Below are positions 25,847 to 35,069 of a stretch of 64,000 nt of DNA, one piece after another. Below the pieces are notes generated by a model. It was given only the letters and a program-made list of their open reading frames with translations, searched no databases and was not told the DNA's origin. A program made the position numbers and the translations under genes. The first letter of the stretch is position 1. Every line of letters starts with the position of its first letter. This DNA is from Blastopirellula sp. J2-11 (GTDB lineage Bacteria; Planctomycetota; Planctomycetia; Pirellulales; Pirellulaceae), in assembly GCF_024584705.1 (NCBI RefSeq), contig NZ_CP097384.1:5394001-5458000 (forward strand). The letters are read 5' to 3'.

Positions 25847-26395
25847 ATGCGTAAATCACGTCTCTCCGGCCTTTGGATTGGTTTCGCCATGGGCGGTTTG
25901 TGCGGCGTCGCTGCGATCGCCGGCGTCTTGCTGTCGCAACCTAGCAGCACCGTCCTGGAGATCCCGGTTCAAGCGAGCGCCACTCGTACCGAAACCATGG
26001 CCGCCGCGACCGGTGAAGTCGATACGAACGCCGAAGGGCTCTTCACGCTCGACTTTCTGACCGGCGACCTGCAATGCTATGTCGTCAATACCCGCAATCA
26101 AAACGGCCCGCCGAGCCTGTTCCGCTCGAATGTAATGGGGGATCTGCAAATTGACCCCACCAGCAAGCCGCAGTTCATGCTGCTGGTGGGCCGTGCGATG
26201 TTCCAGGGAGGCCGTACGGTCAATGCTCGGCCGGCCAACTCGGTTGTCTATGTAATCGACTCGGTCAGCGGCAATTTTGTCGCCTATGGCATTCCCTGGC
26301 AGGAAAACGTCGCTTCACGCGGCGGCGCCCAGACCGGAGCTTTGATCCCGATCTCGAAGGGTTCGGCCCGTAACGTTATGATTCGCGAACCGTAA
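25847..26395 (+). CDS. Membrane-anchored hypothetical protein
   Basis: 182 residues. A signal anchor ([23 protein letters not shown], about residues 8-30) is followed by a soluble domain with the alternating pattern [37 protein letters not shown], and [22 protein letters not shown]. The two halves each contain D-x-x-T/S-G-x-F/L-x-x-Y/V, resembling two blades of a beta-propeller-like repeat. That reading is an inference. No known family recognised. It is divergent from ggt and ends in a strong terminator. Confidence 0.65.
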   Translation: MRKSRLSGLWIGFAMGGLCGVAAIAGVLLSQPSSTVLEIPVQASATRTETMAAATGEVDTNAEGLFTLDFLTGDLQCYVVNTRNQNGPPSLFRSNVMGDLQIDPTSKPQFMLLVGRAMFQGGRTVNARPANSVVYVIDSVSGNFVAYGIPWQENVASRGGAQTGALIPISKGSARNVMIREP

Positions 26396-26423
26396 TCGGA
26401 TCCCTGCGACCGACAAAACATGC

Positions 26424-26452
26424 AACCCCGCGTCGTGACGCGGGGTTTTTTG
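26424..26452 (+). terminator. Rho-independent terminator
   Basis: 11-bp stem AACCCCGCGTC (26424-26434) / GACGCGGGGTT (26437-26447) with a tight loop and a T-run 26446-26452. It ends the gene at 25847 before the thi operon promoter. Confidence 0.9.
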
Positions 26453-26478
26453 TTGCGCCAAAGTCGCTGCGGCGGTGG

Positions 26479-26508
26479 TTGTCGATCTTTTCCCCTCCCC
26501 CGTACAAT
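26479..26508 (+). promoter_or_regulatory. Candidate sigma-70 promoter of thiS-thiG
   Basis: TTGTCG (26479-26484), 18-nt spacer, TACAAT (26503-26508). Transcription would begin about 35 nt before the thiS ATG. No TPP riboswitch sequence is seen in the leader. Confidence 0.5.
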
Positions 26509-26548
26509 GAACCCAATCCCCCCCCTTTCTCCGCTTCGCAAGTAAGAT

Positions 26549-26749
26549 ATGAAGATCCGCGTGAACGCCGCCGACCACGAAGCGCCGCAAGATGCGACCG
26601 TGGCCGATCTGATCGCCCAGTTGGGAATGAATCCCAAGTTTGTTGCGGTCGAACTGAATCAGCAACTTGCTCCTCGCACGCGTCATGCCGAAATCCGGCT
26701 GTCCGAAGGGGACGAGATCGAAATCGTCACGCTGGTAGGAGGGGGCTAA
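26549..26749 (+). CDS. thiS: Thiamine biosynthesis sulfur carrier protein ThiS
   Basis: 66 residues, ubiquitin-like fold. It begins [27 protein letters not shown] and ends [11 protein letters not shown]. In the family the terminal Gly is adenylated and then carries sulfur as thiocarboxylate to the thiazole synthase. Here three glycines close the protein. A ThiF-type activating enzyme is not in this window. The stop codon overlaps the thiG start (TAATG), so they are co-translated. Confidence 0.93.
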   Translation: MKIRVNAADHEAPQDATVADLIAQLGMNPKFVAVELNQQLAPRTRHAEIRLSEGDEIEIVTLVGGG

Positions 26750-27615
26750 TGAGCATCGCAGAAACGACGCCATTTGATGGGTCGCTGAAGATCGGCACGC
26801 ACGTCCTGAAGTCGCGTCTGATCGTCGGCACCGGCAAGTACGAGACGTTTGAAGTGATGCAACAAGCGCTCGAACTCTCTGGCGCCGATTGTCTGACCGT
26901 CGCCGTCCGTCGCGAGCGTTTGTACGATCCGCACGGCCGCAACATCCTCGACTACATCGATCTCGATCGCTATACGCTGCTGCCCAACACGGCCGGCTGC
27001 TACAACGCCCGCGACGCGGTCCGCACCGCGCGCTTGGGTCGCGAGATCTTAGAAGGTCTTGAGAACCCCGGAGCTGACTGGGTAAAGCTCGAATGCCTGG
27101 CCGACACCAAGACGTTGTTGCCGCATCCGGTCGAAACGCTCGACGCCTGCGAGCAATTGGTGAAGGACGGCTTTCAGGTCCTGTGCTACACGACCGATGA
27201 TCCGGTCATCGCGCGGCGGCTAAAAGACCTGGGCGCCGCGGCGGTCATGCCGGCCGGCAGTCCAATCGGGTCAGGGCAGGGGATCCTCAACCCCAACAAC
27301 ATCCGCATCTGTCTCGAGTATCTGAAAGATGGCGATCCCGACTATCCGGTAATCGTCGACGCCGGCGTCGGCGCCGCGAGCGATGTGGCGGTTGCGATGG
27401 AACTGGGCGTCGACGGCGTCCTGCTCAATACGGCGATCGCGCATGCCGAAGATCCGCTTCGCATGGCGGTCGCCATGAAGTGCGGCATCGAAGCAGGCCG
27501 CTTGTCCTATTTGGCCGGACGGATTCCGAAACGACTCTACGCTTCGGCCAGCAGTCCCGAAGAAGGAGTCATCGGACAAAAACCAGCGCCTCGCTGGGAA
27601 GCGGCGCACGACTAA
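26749..27615 (+). CDS. thiG: Thiazole synthase ThiG
   Basis: 288 residues. Forms the thiazole phosphate of thiamine from 1-deoxyxylulose 5-phosphate, dehydroglycine and ThiS-bound sulfur. Family marks: [78 protein letters not shown] (phosphate-binding end of the barrel), and [34 protein letters not shown]. The start at ATG 26749 overlaps the thiS stop. ThiH or ThiO, which supply dehydroglycine, are not here. Confidence 0.95.
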   Translation: MSIAETTPFDGSLKIGTHVLKSRLIVGTGKYETFEVMQQALELSGADCLTVAVRRERLYDPHGRNILDYIDLDRYTLLPNTAGCYNARDAVRTARLGREILEGLENPGADWVKLECLADTKTLLPHPVETLDACEQLVKDGFQVLCYTTDDPVIARRLKDLGAAAVMPAGSPIGSGQGILNPNNIRICLEYLKDGDPDYPVIVDAGVGAASDVAVAMELGVDGVLLNTAIAHAEDPLRMAVAMKCGIEAGRLSYLAGRIPKRLYASASSPEEGVIGQKPAPRWEAAHD

Positions 27616-27640
27616 GACTTTGGGGGGAGTCCTAAATTTT

Positions 27641-27767
27641 GGCGCCATGCTCTTACGGCGTCTTCGACGGAAGAGCATGACTTCCACGCCGTCGGACCTA
27701 ACGGTTGCCTAAATAACGGTCTTTAAGACATGCTCTTTCCGCGAAGACGCGGTAAGAGCATGGCGCC
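27641..27767. repeat. Nested inverted repeats, BIME-like intergenic element
   Basis: Two 41-nt units, 27641-27681 and 27727-27767, are inverted copies of each other (36 of 41 positions match). Each begins or ends with GGCGCCATGCTCTTAC and is itself a hairpin (ATGCTCTT ... AAGAGCAT). A further weak outer pair AAATTTTGGCGCC (27635-27647) and GGCGCCCAATTTT lies outside. It fills the gap between thiG and the FIST gene. The shape recalls bacterial repeated extragenic palindromes or a small non-autonomous transposon. Confidence 0.7.
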
Positions 27768-27830
27768 GAACGCAGTGGCGCCCAATTTTTAAAACCACAA
27801 ACACTTCACCGCTGTCGGCGAAAGTAACTC

Positions 27831-29018
27831 ATGACCTCTTCTACTCTAAAATTCGCCGCTGCTCTCTCGACGCATGAAGCGACCGAAGAAGCGATTGCCC
27901 AAGTGATTCGTGAAGCGCTCGAGCAACTCGCCGCGCCGGTCGATATCGCCTTTGTCTTCGTTTCGCCGCAACATGCCGACAAGTTGGAAACGATCGCGTC
28001 CCAACTGTGCGAGCTGCTGGGAACCGAAAATCTGTTTGGCACGACCGGCGAAGCGATCGTCGGCGTCGGTCGCGAGATCGAACAAGCCCCCGCGATTTCG
28101 CTCTGGCTGGCGCATCTGCCGGGGGTCGAAGTGACGCCGATGCACCTAGAGTTTCAGCGGACGCCCGACGGCGGATCGTTCATCGGTTGGAGCGGAAAAT
28201 TGCCGCTCCAATGGCCGAAAGAGGCGACGCTGCTGCTGATGGGCGAACCGTTCAGCTTTCCGGCCGACGCGTTGTTGGCCCGCATGAATGAAGACCAGCC
28301 CGGCGTGCCGATCATCGGCGGCATGGCGAGCGGCGGACATGCGCCCGGCGAAAACCTGTTGGTGCATGGCCGTGAAGTGAAAAAGACAGGAGCAACCGCG
28401 ATCTATCTGCATGGCGCGGTCCGCGTACGGAGCGTCGTCTCGCAAGGTTGTCGCCCGATCGGTGAGCCGATGGTGATCACAAAAAGCGAGCGGAACGAAA
28501 TTCACTTGCTCGGCGGACGGCCTCCGCTGGAGATCATCCGCGAGATCTTCGCCCAACTGCCGACCAGCGATCAACAACTGGTCAATCGCGGGCTCCACAT
28601 CGGCCAGGTCGTCGATGAGTATCGCGAAAAATTTGAGCCCGGCGATTTCATCATCCGCAACGTGATCGGCGTCAATCAAGAGACCGGCGGCATCGCGGTG
28701 GGAGACTACGTCCGCCCTGGTCAAACGATCCAGTTCCACGTCCGCGACGAAAACTCGGCCGACGCCGACCTGAAACAACTGCTGGCGACCGAGTCCGGCG
28801 GGCAACCGCTCGGCGCGCTGGTCTTCACCTGCAACGGTCGCGGAACGCGGCTCTTCTCCTCACCCAACCATGACGCCGAGTGTCTACAAGCCGCCTGCGG
28901 CGATATCCCGGCTGCCGGGATCTTTGCGATGGGCGAACTGGGGCCGATCGCCGGGCAAAATTTCATGCATGGGTTCACGGCTAGTTTGGCGCTGTTTGAA
29001 GAGATTGAGCAGGATTAG
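27831..29018 (+). CDS. FIST N and C domain sensory protein
   Basis: 395 residues, cytoplasmic. The FIST_N part covers about residues 25-220 (AFVFVSPQHADKLETIASQL, GTTGEAIVGVGREIEQAPAISLWLAHLPG, GGMASGGHAPGENLLVHGREVKKTGATAIYLHG). The FIST_C part runs from NEIHLLGGRPPLEIIREIF to NFMHGFTASLALFE. FIST domains are thought to bind small ligands such as amino acids and usually occur with kinases or cyclases. Here the protein stands alone. It overlaps the tail of the opposite membrane protein gene by 38 nt. Confidence 0.85.
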   Translation: MTSSTLKFAAALSTHEATEEAIAQVIREALEQLAAPVDIAFVFVSPQHADKLETIASQLCELLGTENLFGTTGEAIVGVGREIEQAPAISLWLAHLPGVEVTPMHLEFQRTPDGGSFIGWSGKLPLQWPKEATLLLMGEPFSFPADALLARMNEDQPGVPIIGGMASGGHAPGENLLVHGREVKKTGATAIYLHGAVRVRSVVSQGCRPIGEPMVITKSERNEIHLLGGRPPLEIIREIFAQLPTSDQQLVNRGLHIGQVVDEYREKFEPGDFIIRNVIGVNQETGGIAVGDYVRPGQTIQFHVRDENSADADLKQLLATESGGQPLGALVFTCNGRGTRLFSSPNHDAECLQAACGDIPAAGIFAMGELGPIAGQNFMHGFTASLALFEEIEQD

Positions 29019-29901
29019 CGGATGATCGGCGCCAAGGGAGCCAGACCAACGGCAAGATAGCAAACGCAAGTCCGGCTGAAAGCATCGCAAAGTACAGCAG
29101 AGTCGACCCCATCGAAGTCGGGCTCAAATAGCTTTCAGATAGGAGGTGGGTGATTGTTGCTCCGACCAGGGCAATTGGCACAGCCGCCCACCAAAAAAAT
29201 GAGCCAATTCGGGTTCCAGCAAACGCTGCCGCTCCCGCGACACCGCATGAGATGGAGGTTTGCCGAGCTGAATGATAGGCGAGCCCCGCAAGTTGCCCTT
29301 CGGAAAACATTTGGCTTACCCACACATGAGAAATTCCGAGAAAGCGAACGATCCCCAGCACGACGGCCGCCGCCGTAATCACTAGAAATAGCGTCCTGAC
29401 CGAAAATTGCGAGCCGCCACCGTAAAGGCGGGCGAATCCTCGCATGGTCCACGTCAAAAGCACAACGCTAAGAATGCCGAGAAGAATCTGCAGACCTGCC
29501 GCCACGGGATTAACTAAATTGGCATAGGCAGAATTCATCCAGCCGTTGACCAACGCTGCAAAGATCCCGGCCATCGCAACGACACAAAGCGGCACTCGCG
29601 CAACGGCTGAACCGATCGGAAGTGCGATGACGATTGCAAGCCACGCAAAATAGAATTCATTCTGCCAGACGCGTATAAAAAACATCGCCGCCAGCGGCCA
29701 CGAAAGTGTTGGGTCGCCGGGGATCGCGTCTCCAACGTACGATTGCAGAATCGCTCCCAGTCTCCAATAGAGCGGAGAAACGATCAGTAACAAAATCAGC
29801 GAGATCATGCACCGCGTGATCGGTGAACCAAATCGATCGCGCCAACGAAACGTGCTTGGGCTATCTTGCAGAGAACTGTCCTCGACATCCGTAACCGTCA
29901 T
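28981..29901 (-). CDS. Multi-pass membrane protein, unknown (cluster member 3)
   Basis: 306 residues with about seven predicted membrane helices, for example MISLILLLIVSPLYWRLG, FAWLAIVIALPIGSAVARVPLCVVAMAGIFAAL, GLQILLGILSVVLLTWTM and FSVRTLFLVITAAAVVLGIVRFLG. The last segment, FSxxTLx, recurs in the two other proteins of this cluster (FSLWELLSIVLFAAIIVAIAKTL; FSLLTLILTVTVVCVGLGAV), so all three are probably distant paralogs. The N-terminal 25 residues are hydrophilic. Start ATG 29901 overlaps the stop of the preceding gene by 4 nt. The 3' end overlaps the FIST gene. No function recognised. Confidence 0.7.
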   Translation of the reverse strand: MTVTDVEDSSLQDSPSTFRWRDRFGSPITRCMISLILLLIVSPLYWRLGAILQSYVGDAIPGDPTLSWPLAAMFFIRVWQNEFYFAWLAIVIALPIGSAVARVPLCVVAMAGIFAALVNGWMNSAYANLVNPVAAGLQILLGILSVVLLTWTMRGFARLYGGGSQFSVRTLFLVITAAAVVLGIVRFLGISHVWVSQMFSEGQLAGLAYHSARQTSISCGVAGAAAFAGTRIGSFFWWAAVPIALVGATITHLLSESYLSPTSMGSTLLYFAMLSAGLAFAILPLVWLPWRRSSANPAQSLQTAPN

Positions 29902-30854
29902 GCCTCCAACTCCTCGCAGTCGGGGTCACCGGCGCGAACCATGACTTTAGCTGACTGGAGCGGCATATAGATGATCGGCAGGAAACTTATCACGAGAATC
30001 ACCGTCTGGGCAGTTGTGTACGACAAACCGGTTGAAAGTAAAAAACCGATGCCGTCGAAGAGACGGCTTGTCCCATAGAGAAAGCCCGCGCCGATTAGCG
30101 GCATAAGTAGTACTGAGATCCAAATAGTAACTCGCTTGGCGGTGCGCCCCGGCAGCATCCACGCGATGATCGGTCCGCTGGCGCACAGCAAACTTGTGGC
30201 GCATTGCATCAGCACGATCACGGAGACAACCTTCCCCATCTCACCAAACTGTCTCCACTCGACCCATGGGACTAATGTCTTGGCGATCGCCACGATGATC
30301 GCGGCAAACAGGACGATCGACAATAGTTCCCACAACGAGAAACGAGGCGCGCCAGTCCGGTGAGCTCCGTTGATCAAGTTCGCACACCATCTTCCGCTGA
30401 GCGCGGCGGCGGCGATCACCAGAAACTTCGCCCAGACGAGCGTTGCTTCTACCAGCGTCCCATCAGGACCATCGGGAATCGGCCAAGGATCGGTCATGTG
30501 GAGGACCAGTCCCGTACTGGCCGCCAACAACAGACAGAATAGAGCTCGCCCATAGAATCTGCCGATCGGCAGCGCAATGACAATCGCCGCCCAACAGATG
30601 GGAACCTGTCGGCTGGCCGCCGCTGTTGAGACGGCGATTATATTCCACAACGGGCGCTGACTCACCTGAGCCATTTTCTGGTTACCAAAAGCAACAATCA
30701 ATAATTCCGCAGCGCTCCAGACAACCGCAATTCCGACCACCAATAACAACAGCGACTGCGCACTACGTCCAACAGGAGAGGAGAGCCACGTCGCTTCGCG
30801 CGCGATGGCAATACCAGGGCTTATTTCTTCCGCTGCAACGTCCGTGCTATTCAT
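29898..30854 (-). CDS. Multi-pass membrane protein, unknown (cluster member 2)
   Basis: 318 residues, about seven membrane helices, including SLLLLVVGIAVVWSAAELLIVAFG, WAAIVIALPIGRFYGRALFCLLLAAS and FSLWELLSIVLFAAIIVAIAKTLV. It shares the AIVIALPIG and FSLxxLL segments with cluster member 3 and has the same general helix order. ATG 30854; ATGA overlap with the downstream gene shows translational coupling. Function unknown; no transporter or enzyme motif seen. Confidence 0.7.
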   Translation of the reverse strand: MNSTDVAAEEISPGIAIAREATWLSSPVGRSAQSLLLLVVGIAVVWSAAELLIVAFGNQKMAQVSQRPLWNIIAVSTAAASRQVPICWAAIVIALPIGRFYGRALFCLLLAASTGLVLHMTDPWPIPDGPDGTLVEATLVWAKFLVIAAAALSGRWCANLINGAHRTGAPRFSLWELLSIVLFAAIIVAIAKTLVPWVEWRQFGEMGKVVSVIVLMQCATSLLCASGPIIAWMLPGRTAKRVTIWISVLLMPLIGAGFLYGTSRLFDGIGFLLSTGLSYTTAQTVILVISFLPIIYMPLQSAKVMVRAGDPDCEELEA

Positions 30855-30917
30855 GCTTCGTCCCGTGCCGCATTGAATTTCAGGCGCCCGTCACTTCGGC
30901 GGCAAGTTCGCTGCTGG

Positions 30918-31814
30918 TCATGGATCTTGTTGTAACACGCCGGACGACGGCGGTTCCACTTTTGCGCTGGTCAGCTGCTTTTTCGGCGCAAATACGATCG
31001 GCAGCATACCGAGCGAAATGCTGGTTGCTTGCATGCCGATAAAGATGACCATCTCCTGTGCGTTCAACACATGCTCATCGGGCGCCGCCCAGTCATGCAG
31101 CCAGAGAATTGCCAGTGATAACAGCAACGCTTGCGGGAGGCCGATGATCAGCAGCAGCACACGAAACAAAATCCTGCGCGTCGTCAGCGCCAGCAAGGGG
31201 CCAGTCGCGGCGGTTGCGTTGATCAGGGCAACCGTCAGAAAATTGGCCACTCGACTCTCGGCGAATTCGGCAAATCCGATATCCAGCGCTGCGGCGATCG
31301 CGCGCACCGCTCCCAATCCGACACAGACGACGGTTACCGTCAAAATCAAAGTCAACAACGAAAAGTGACGCGAACTCTGGGGACGAAACCTACTGAATCG
31401 CCTCACGACCAAGCTGGCGATGGTGACCAACATGAATTGAGATGCGATCAGTATTAACCAGAGGTGCAGTTCGTCGGACTGATGAACTTCAAAAAGTACG
31501 ACAAAAACGGACATCACAATCAGCAAGAGCGCCAGTCCAACCGGCAGGCGGGTTACCGGAGCAATCAGCGGCCAGGAAATGAGTATCGCCAACTGACTCA
31601 CTGCGGCGAAAAACCCCGAGTAGATCAACAAGATGGCGATGATAAATCCCGGTCGACCGAACCAGGCGATCAGCAACATCAGGCCCCAGCAGGCAGCCAT
31701 TGCTGCGATCGAAGCCAAAAATCGCCATATCGCCAAACGCTGTGTAGGGGGCTTCGCAACCTCAGCCAACCGATCAACTTCCGTTGATTCGTTTGTGATC
31801 GATTGGTTTGACAC
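30918..31814 (-). CDS. Multi-pass membrane protein, unknown (cluster member 1)
   Basis: 298 residues if the GTG at 31814 is used; it follows GAGGAAA and starts just before the hydrophilic N-terminus SNQSITNESTEVDRLAEV. An in-frame ATG at 31988 lies inside nrdJ and beyond the NrdR boxes and is rejected. There are about seven membrane helices (FLASIAAMAACWGLMLLIAWFG, LLTLILTVTVVCVGLGAVRAI, IFIGMQATSISLGMLPIVF). It resembles the two following genes in layout. Divergent from nrdJ, so both share the control region with NrdR-like boxes. Confidence 0.65.
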   Translation of the reverse strand: MSNQSITNESTEVDRLAEVAKPPTQRLAIWRFLASIAAMAACWGLMLLIAWFGRPGFIIAILLIYSGFFAAVSQLAILISWPLIAPVTRLPVGLALLLIVMSVFVVLFEVHQSDELHLWLILIASQFMLVTIASLVVRRFSRFRPQSSRHFSLLTLILTVTVVCVGLGAVRAIAAALDIGFAEFAESRVANFLTVALINATAATGPLLALTTRRILFRVLLLIIGLPQALLLSLAILWLHDWAAPDEHVLNAQEMVIFIGMQATSISLGMLPIVFAPKKQLTSAKVEPPSSGVLQQDP

Positions 31815-31866
31815 GTTTTCCTCATCTACCCAAATATTCGAAAAAACCCGCAATCCGGCCGACTCG

Positions 31867-31914
31867 ACACCATATATTGTGTTGCCTGCACACACCCAGC
31901 ACCATATATTGGCC
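31867..31914 (+). promoter_or_regulatory. Tandem NrdR-like boxes upstream of nrdJ
   Basis: ACACCATATATTGTGT (31867-31882) fits the NrdR-box consensus acaCwAtATaTwGtgt except C at the fifth position. A second copy, with core CACCATATATTG (31900-31911), lies 32 nt on, three helical turns. That spacing is typical of paired NrdR sites. They stand 13-60 nt before the nrdJ ATG. NrdR represses ribonucleotide reductase genes in response to ATP/dATP; the nrdR gene itself is not in this window. Confidence 0.8.
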
Positions 31915-31926
31915 CTGGAGTAAGTT

Positions 31927-34900
31927 ATGATCCGCCAGCCGCAATCCCAATCGCATCCCTTGGAAGCGACGATTCCCACGCCGCTCAAGGTCTCTCCGGC
32001 CTTCTGTCCGGTCGATGTCGAATCTCCCTACAACGCTTTTGCGTGGAGTCGTCGCAACGCGGTGATACAGTCGGCCGACGGCGAAATCTTGTTTGAGCAG
32101 TTGGACGTCGAGTTTCCCGAACATTGGAGCCAGACGGCCGTCAACATTGTCGCCAGTAAGTACTTCTTTGGCGAGCAAGGAACCGCCGCGCGGGAAAATA
32201 GTTTGCGACAACTGGTCGAGCGCGTCGTCCGTACGATCGCCGATTGGGGAGTCGCCGACGGTTATTTGACGCCGGAAGGGGGCGAAGTCTTCTATCGCGA
32301 TCTGGTCTGGCTTTGCCTGGATCAAGCCGCGGCGTTCAACTCGCCGGTTTGGTTTAACGTCGGTCTGCATCAAGCCTATGGAGTGACCGGCGATCGCGCC
32401 GTCTGGCGCTGGAATCCCGTCGCGATGCAGGCAACCTGCGACGCTGACGCCTACGCCTATCCGCAAGCGTCGGCCTGTTTTATCCAAGGGGTGGAGGACG
32501 ACATGCAGTCGATCATGTCGTTGGCCGCCTCTGAAGCGATGCTCTTTAAGTACGGCAGCGGTTCTGGCGCCGATCTATCGACGTTGCGTTCACGGTGTGA
32601 AGTACTCTCGGGGGGCGGAAAGCCGTCAGGACCGTTGTCGTTCATGCGCGTCTACGATCAGGTCGCAGGCGTCGTGAAGTCAGGCGGCAAGACGCGCCGC
32701 GCAGCGAAGATGCAATCACTCAAGATCGAGCATCCCGACATCCTCGAGTTCATTCAGTGCAAAGCGAAAGAAGAAACGAAGGCCCGCATCCTGATCGAGC
32801 ATGGCGGTTACGACGCCGATTTCAACGGCGAAGCGTACAACTCAATCCTGTTTCAAAACGCCAACCTTTCGGTCCGTGTCAGCGATCCATTTATGGAAGC
32901 GGTCGAGCGCGATCAATCTTGGCGAACGCACTGGATCACGAAGCCGATAAATGAAGGCCCGCACTATCCTGCGCGCGAGTTGCTGCAACACATGGCCGAG
33001 TCGGCCTGGCAGTGCGGCGACCCCGGCGTGCAGTACGATACGACGATAAACGCCTGGCATACTTGTCCGCAGTCAGGGCGAATCAACGCGAGCAATCCTT
33101 GCTCGGAATATATGTTTCTGGACGACTCGGCCTGCAACCTGGCGAGTCTGAATCTGATGCGATTTCGCGCTGCAGAGGGAACGCTCGCTGCGCCTCGTTT
33201 CGCCGCCGCTTGCCGCTTGCTGTTTTTGGCGCAAGAGATCTTGGTCGATCATGCGGGTTATCCGACCGCTAAGATCGCTGAGAACAGCCATCGCTTTCGC
33301 CCGCTTGGTTTGGGCTATACGAATCTCGGTTCGTTGCTGATGGCGAGCGGCTTGCCGTACGATAGTGATTCGGCCCGGGGTACCTGCGCCGCGATTACCG
33401 CCATCTTGCATGGCGCTGCGCTGCAAACCAGCAGCGAGATCGCCGCATCACGCGGCGCGTTCGCTGGCTTCGCAGAAAACCGCGACGCAATGTTAGCGGT
33501 GATCGACAAGCATGCGGCGGCACTGGAAGAAGTGCAAAGCGCTCCGGCCAATTTATGGCAATTTGCCCGAGAGTTGTGGGGACAAGTGCAGATCGCCGGA
33601 CAGCGCGACGGTTTCCGCAACGCTCAAGCGACAGTCCTGGCGCCGACCGGCACGATCAGCTTTTTTATGGACTGCGATACGACCGGAATTGAACCGGAGT
33701 TGGCGCTAAGCAAGACGAAGCGTTTAGCAGGCGGAGGTTCGCTGCAGATCGTCAATCGGACTGTGCAGTTGGGGCTGGAGACGCTCGGTTATTCATCGTC
33801 GCAGATCGACGCGATCGTCGACCACTTGGGCAGCACAGGCTCACTCACAGGTGCGCCTCACTTGCGTGAGAACGATCTGCCGACGTTTGATTGCGCATTT
33901 CCGGCGGAACCGGGTGGACGAACAATTTCGTGGCAAGCCCATGTCCAGATGATGGCCGCGGCGCAGCCGTTTTTGTCAGGCGCCATTTCCAAGACGGTCA
34001 ACATGCCGCAGGAAGCGACGCCTAGCGATATTGCCGAAGCGTATCTCTGGGGCTGGCGACTGGGCCTAAAGTCGCTTTCGATCTATCGCGACAACTCGAA
34101 ACAGAGTCAACCGCTTAGAGCCGGCGCCGAAAGACCATCGCCGGCGGCGCACGCACAGCAACCGAACCGCGAGCGATTGCCGGAGACGCGACGCTCGATC
34201 ACGCACAAGTTTAACGTCGCCGGACATGAAGGATATTTGACCGTCGGTCTTTATCCAGATGGACGACCCGGCGAGTTGTTTATTACGATGGCGAAAGAAG
34301 GCAGCACGATCGGCGGCCTGATCGATTGCTTTGGAATCGCGTGTTCGATTGCGCTGCAATACGGAGTTCCGCTTGAGGTGCTTTCGAACAAATTTTCGCA
34401 TGTTCGATTCGAACCGATGGGGATCACGTCAAGTCGAGAAACGCCAATTGCCGCAAGCGTTGTTGATTACATATTTCAATGGCTAGCCAAAAGATTTCGA
34501 AGCGGGTATGGTAACGACTTCGTGGAAACGAAGCGTGACGACGCATCAACGATAATCGTTGAAGCGTCTGAGCAAAAGCATGATTTGCAGCAGTGGTCCG
34601 GCGTGGGGAAAAACGTCGGTCAACATGGTCAGGGACAGGCCGATAGGAGCGATATCGCGTCGGACACGGAGATGCCGGCGTTGTACCCGAGGGCAAGGAA
34701 AGCGGATGCCGACCCAGTGGATGGGACAATCACGGCGCCGCAAGTTGACCAGGAAACAGCCAAGACAATGGGGGGCGAACCGTGGCTCGTCAATCGTTCG
34801 GAGATCGCTAGTCGATCATCGATCGGCAGGCCCAGCGCGCAGTCGCCTTCAGACGCTCCTATTTGTGATCGTTGCGGTGGTTTGACCGTTCCTAGCGGAA

Positions 34901-34947
34901 CGTGTTATGTCTGCCGTAACTGCGGGAATAGCTTGGGATGCTCGTAA
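31927..34947 (+). CDS. nrdJ: Adenosylcobalamin-dependent (class II) ribonucleotide reductase
   Basis: 1006 residues. Makes deoxyribonucleotides using vitamin B12 to generate the radical, so it works with or without oxygen. Marks: FNSPVWFNVG, a radical-site segment SNPCSEYMFLDDSACNLASLNL with Asn390, Cys392 and Glu394; APTGTISFFMDCDTTGIEPELALSKTKRLAGGGSLQIVN; and ISKTVNMPQEATPSDIAEAYLWGWRLGLKSLSIYRDNSK. After about residue 870 comes a 100-residue polar linker, then a C-terminal four-Cys zinc ribbon (CDRCGGLTVPSGTCYVCRNCG). Typical for long NrdJ proteins. NrdR-like boxes upstream and a terminator 122 nt after its stop complete the unit. Confidence 0.95.
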   Translation: MIRQPQSQSHPLEATIPTPLKVSPAFCPVDVESPYNAFAWSRRNAVIQSADGEILFEQLDVEFPEHWSQTAVNIVASKYFFGEQGTAARENSLRQLVERVVRTIADWGVADGYLTPEGGEVFYRDLVWLCLDQAAAFNSPVWFNVGLHQAYGVTGDRAVWRWNPVAMQATCDADAYAYPQASACFIQGVEDDMQSIMSLAASEAMLFKYGSGSGADLSTLRSRCEVLSGGGKPSGPLSFMRVYDQVAGVVKSGGKTRRAAKMQSLKIEHPDILEFIQCKAKEETKARILIEHGGYDADFNGEAYNSILFQNANLSVRVSDPFMEAVERDQSWRTHWITKPINEGPHYPARELLQHMAESAWQCGDPGVQYDTTINAWHTCPQSGRINASNPCSEYMFLDDSACNLASLNLMRFRAAEGTLAAPRFAAACRLLFLAQEILVDHAGYPTAKIAENSHRFRPLGLGYTNLGSLLMASGLPYDSDSARGTCAAITAILHGAALQTSSEIAASRGAFAGFAENRDAMLAVIDKHAAALEEVQSAPANLWQFARELWGQVQIAGQRDGFRNAQATVLAPTGTISFFMDCDTTGIEPELALSKTKRLAGGGSLQIVNRTVQLGLETLGYSSSQIDAIVDHLGSTGSLTGAPHLRENDLPTFDCAFPAEPGGRTISWQAHVQMMAAAQPFLSGAISKTVNMPQEATPSDIAEAYLWGWRLGLKSLSIYRDNSKQSQPLRAGAERPSPAAHAQQPNRERLPETRRSITHKFNVAGHEGYLTVGLYPDGRPGELFITMAKEGSTIGGLIDCFGIACSIALQYGVPLEVLSNKFSHVRFEPMGITSSRETPIAASVVDYIFQWLAKRFRSGYGNDFVETKRDDASTIIVEASEQKHDLQQWSGVGKNVGQHGQGQADRSDIASDTEMPALYPRARKADADPVDGTITAPQVDQETAKTMGGEPWLVNRSEIASRSSIGRPSAQSPSDAPICDRCGGLTVPSGTCYVCRNCGNSLGCS

Positions 34948-35069
34948 TGGAATTGTGGGCGGATGTCCCGATCCAACAAGTTCGTCAAGCGTGAATGAGA
35001 ACGTACGCGTTTTTCGGTCCGATACGGTTTTGGGAAACGACGCCTCGAGCATTCCACGCAAAAAATTAG

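Noticed and set aside
26453-26548. TPP riboswitch before thiS
   Set aside because: No CTGAGA-type core or matching helices; leader after the predicted promoter is only about 35 nt.
31815-31926. B12 riboswitch before nrdJ
   Set aside because: The region is short and holds two NrdR-like boxes; no B12-box-like sequence or room for the aptamer fold.
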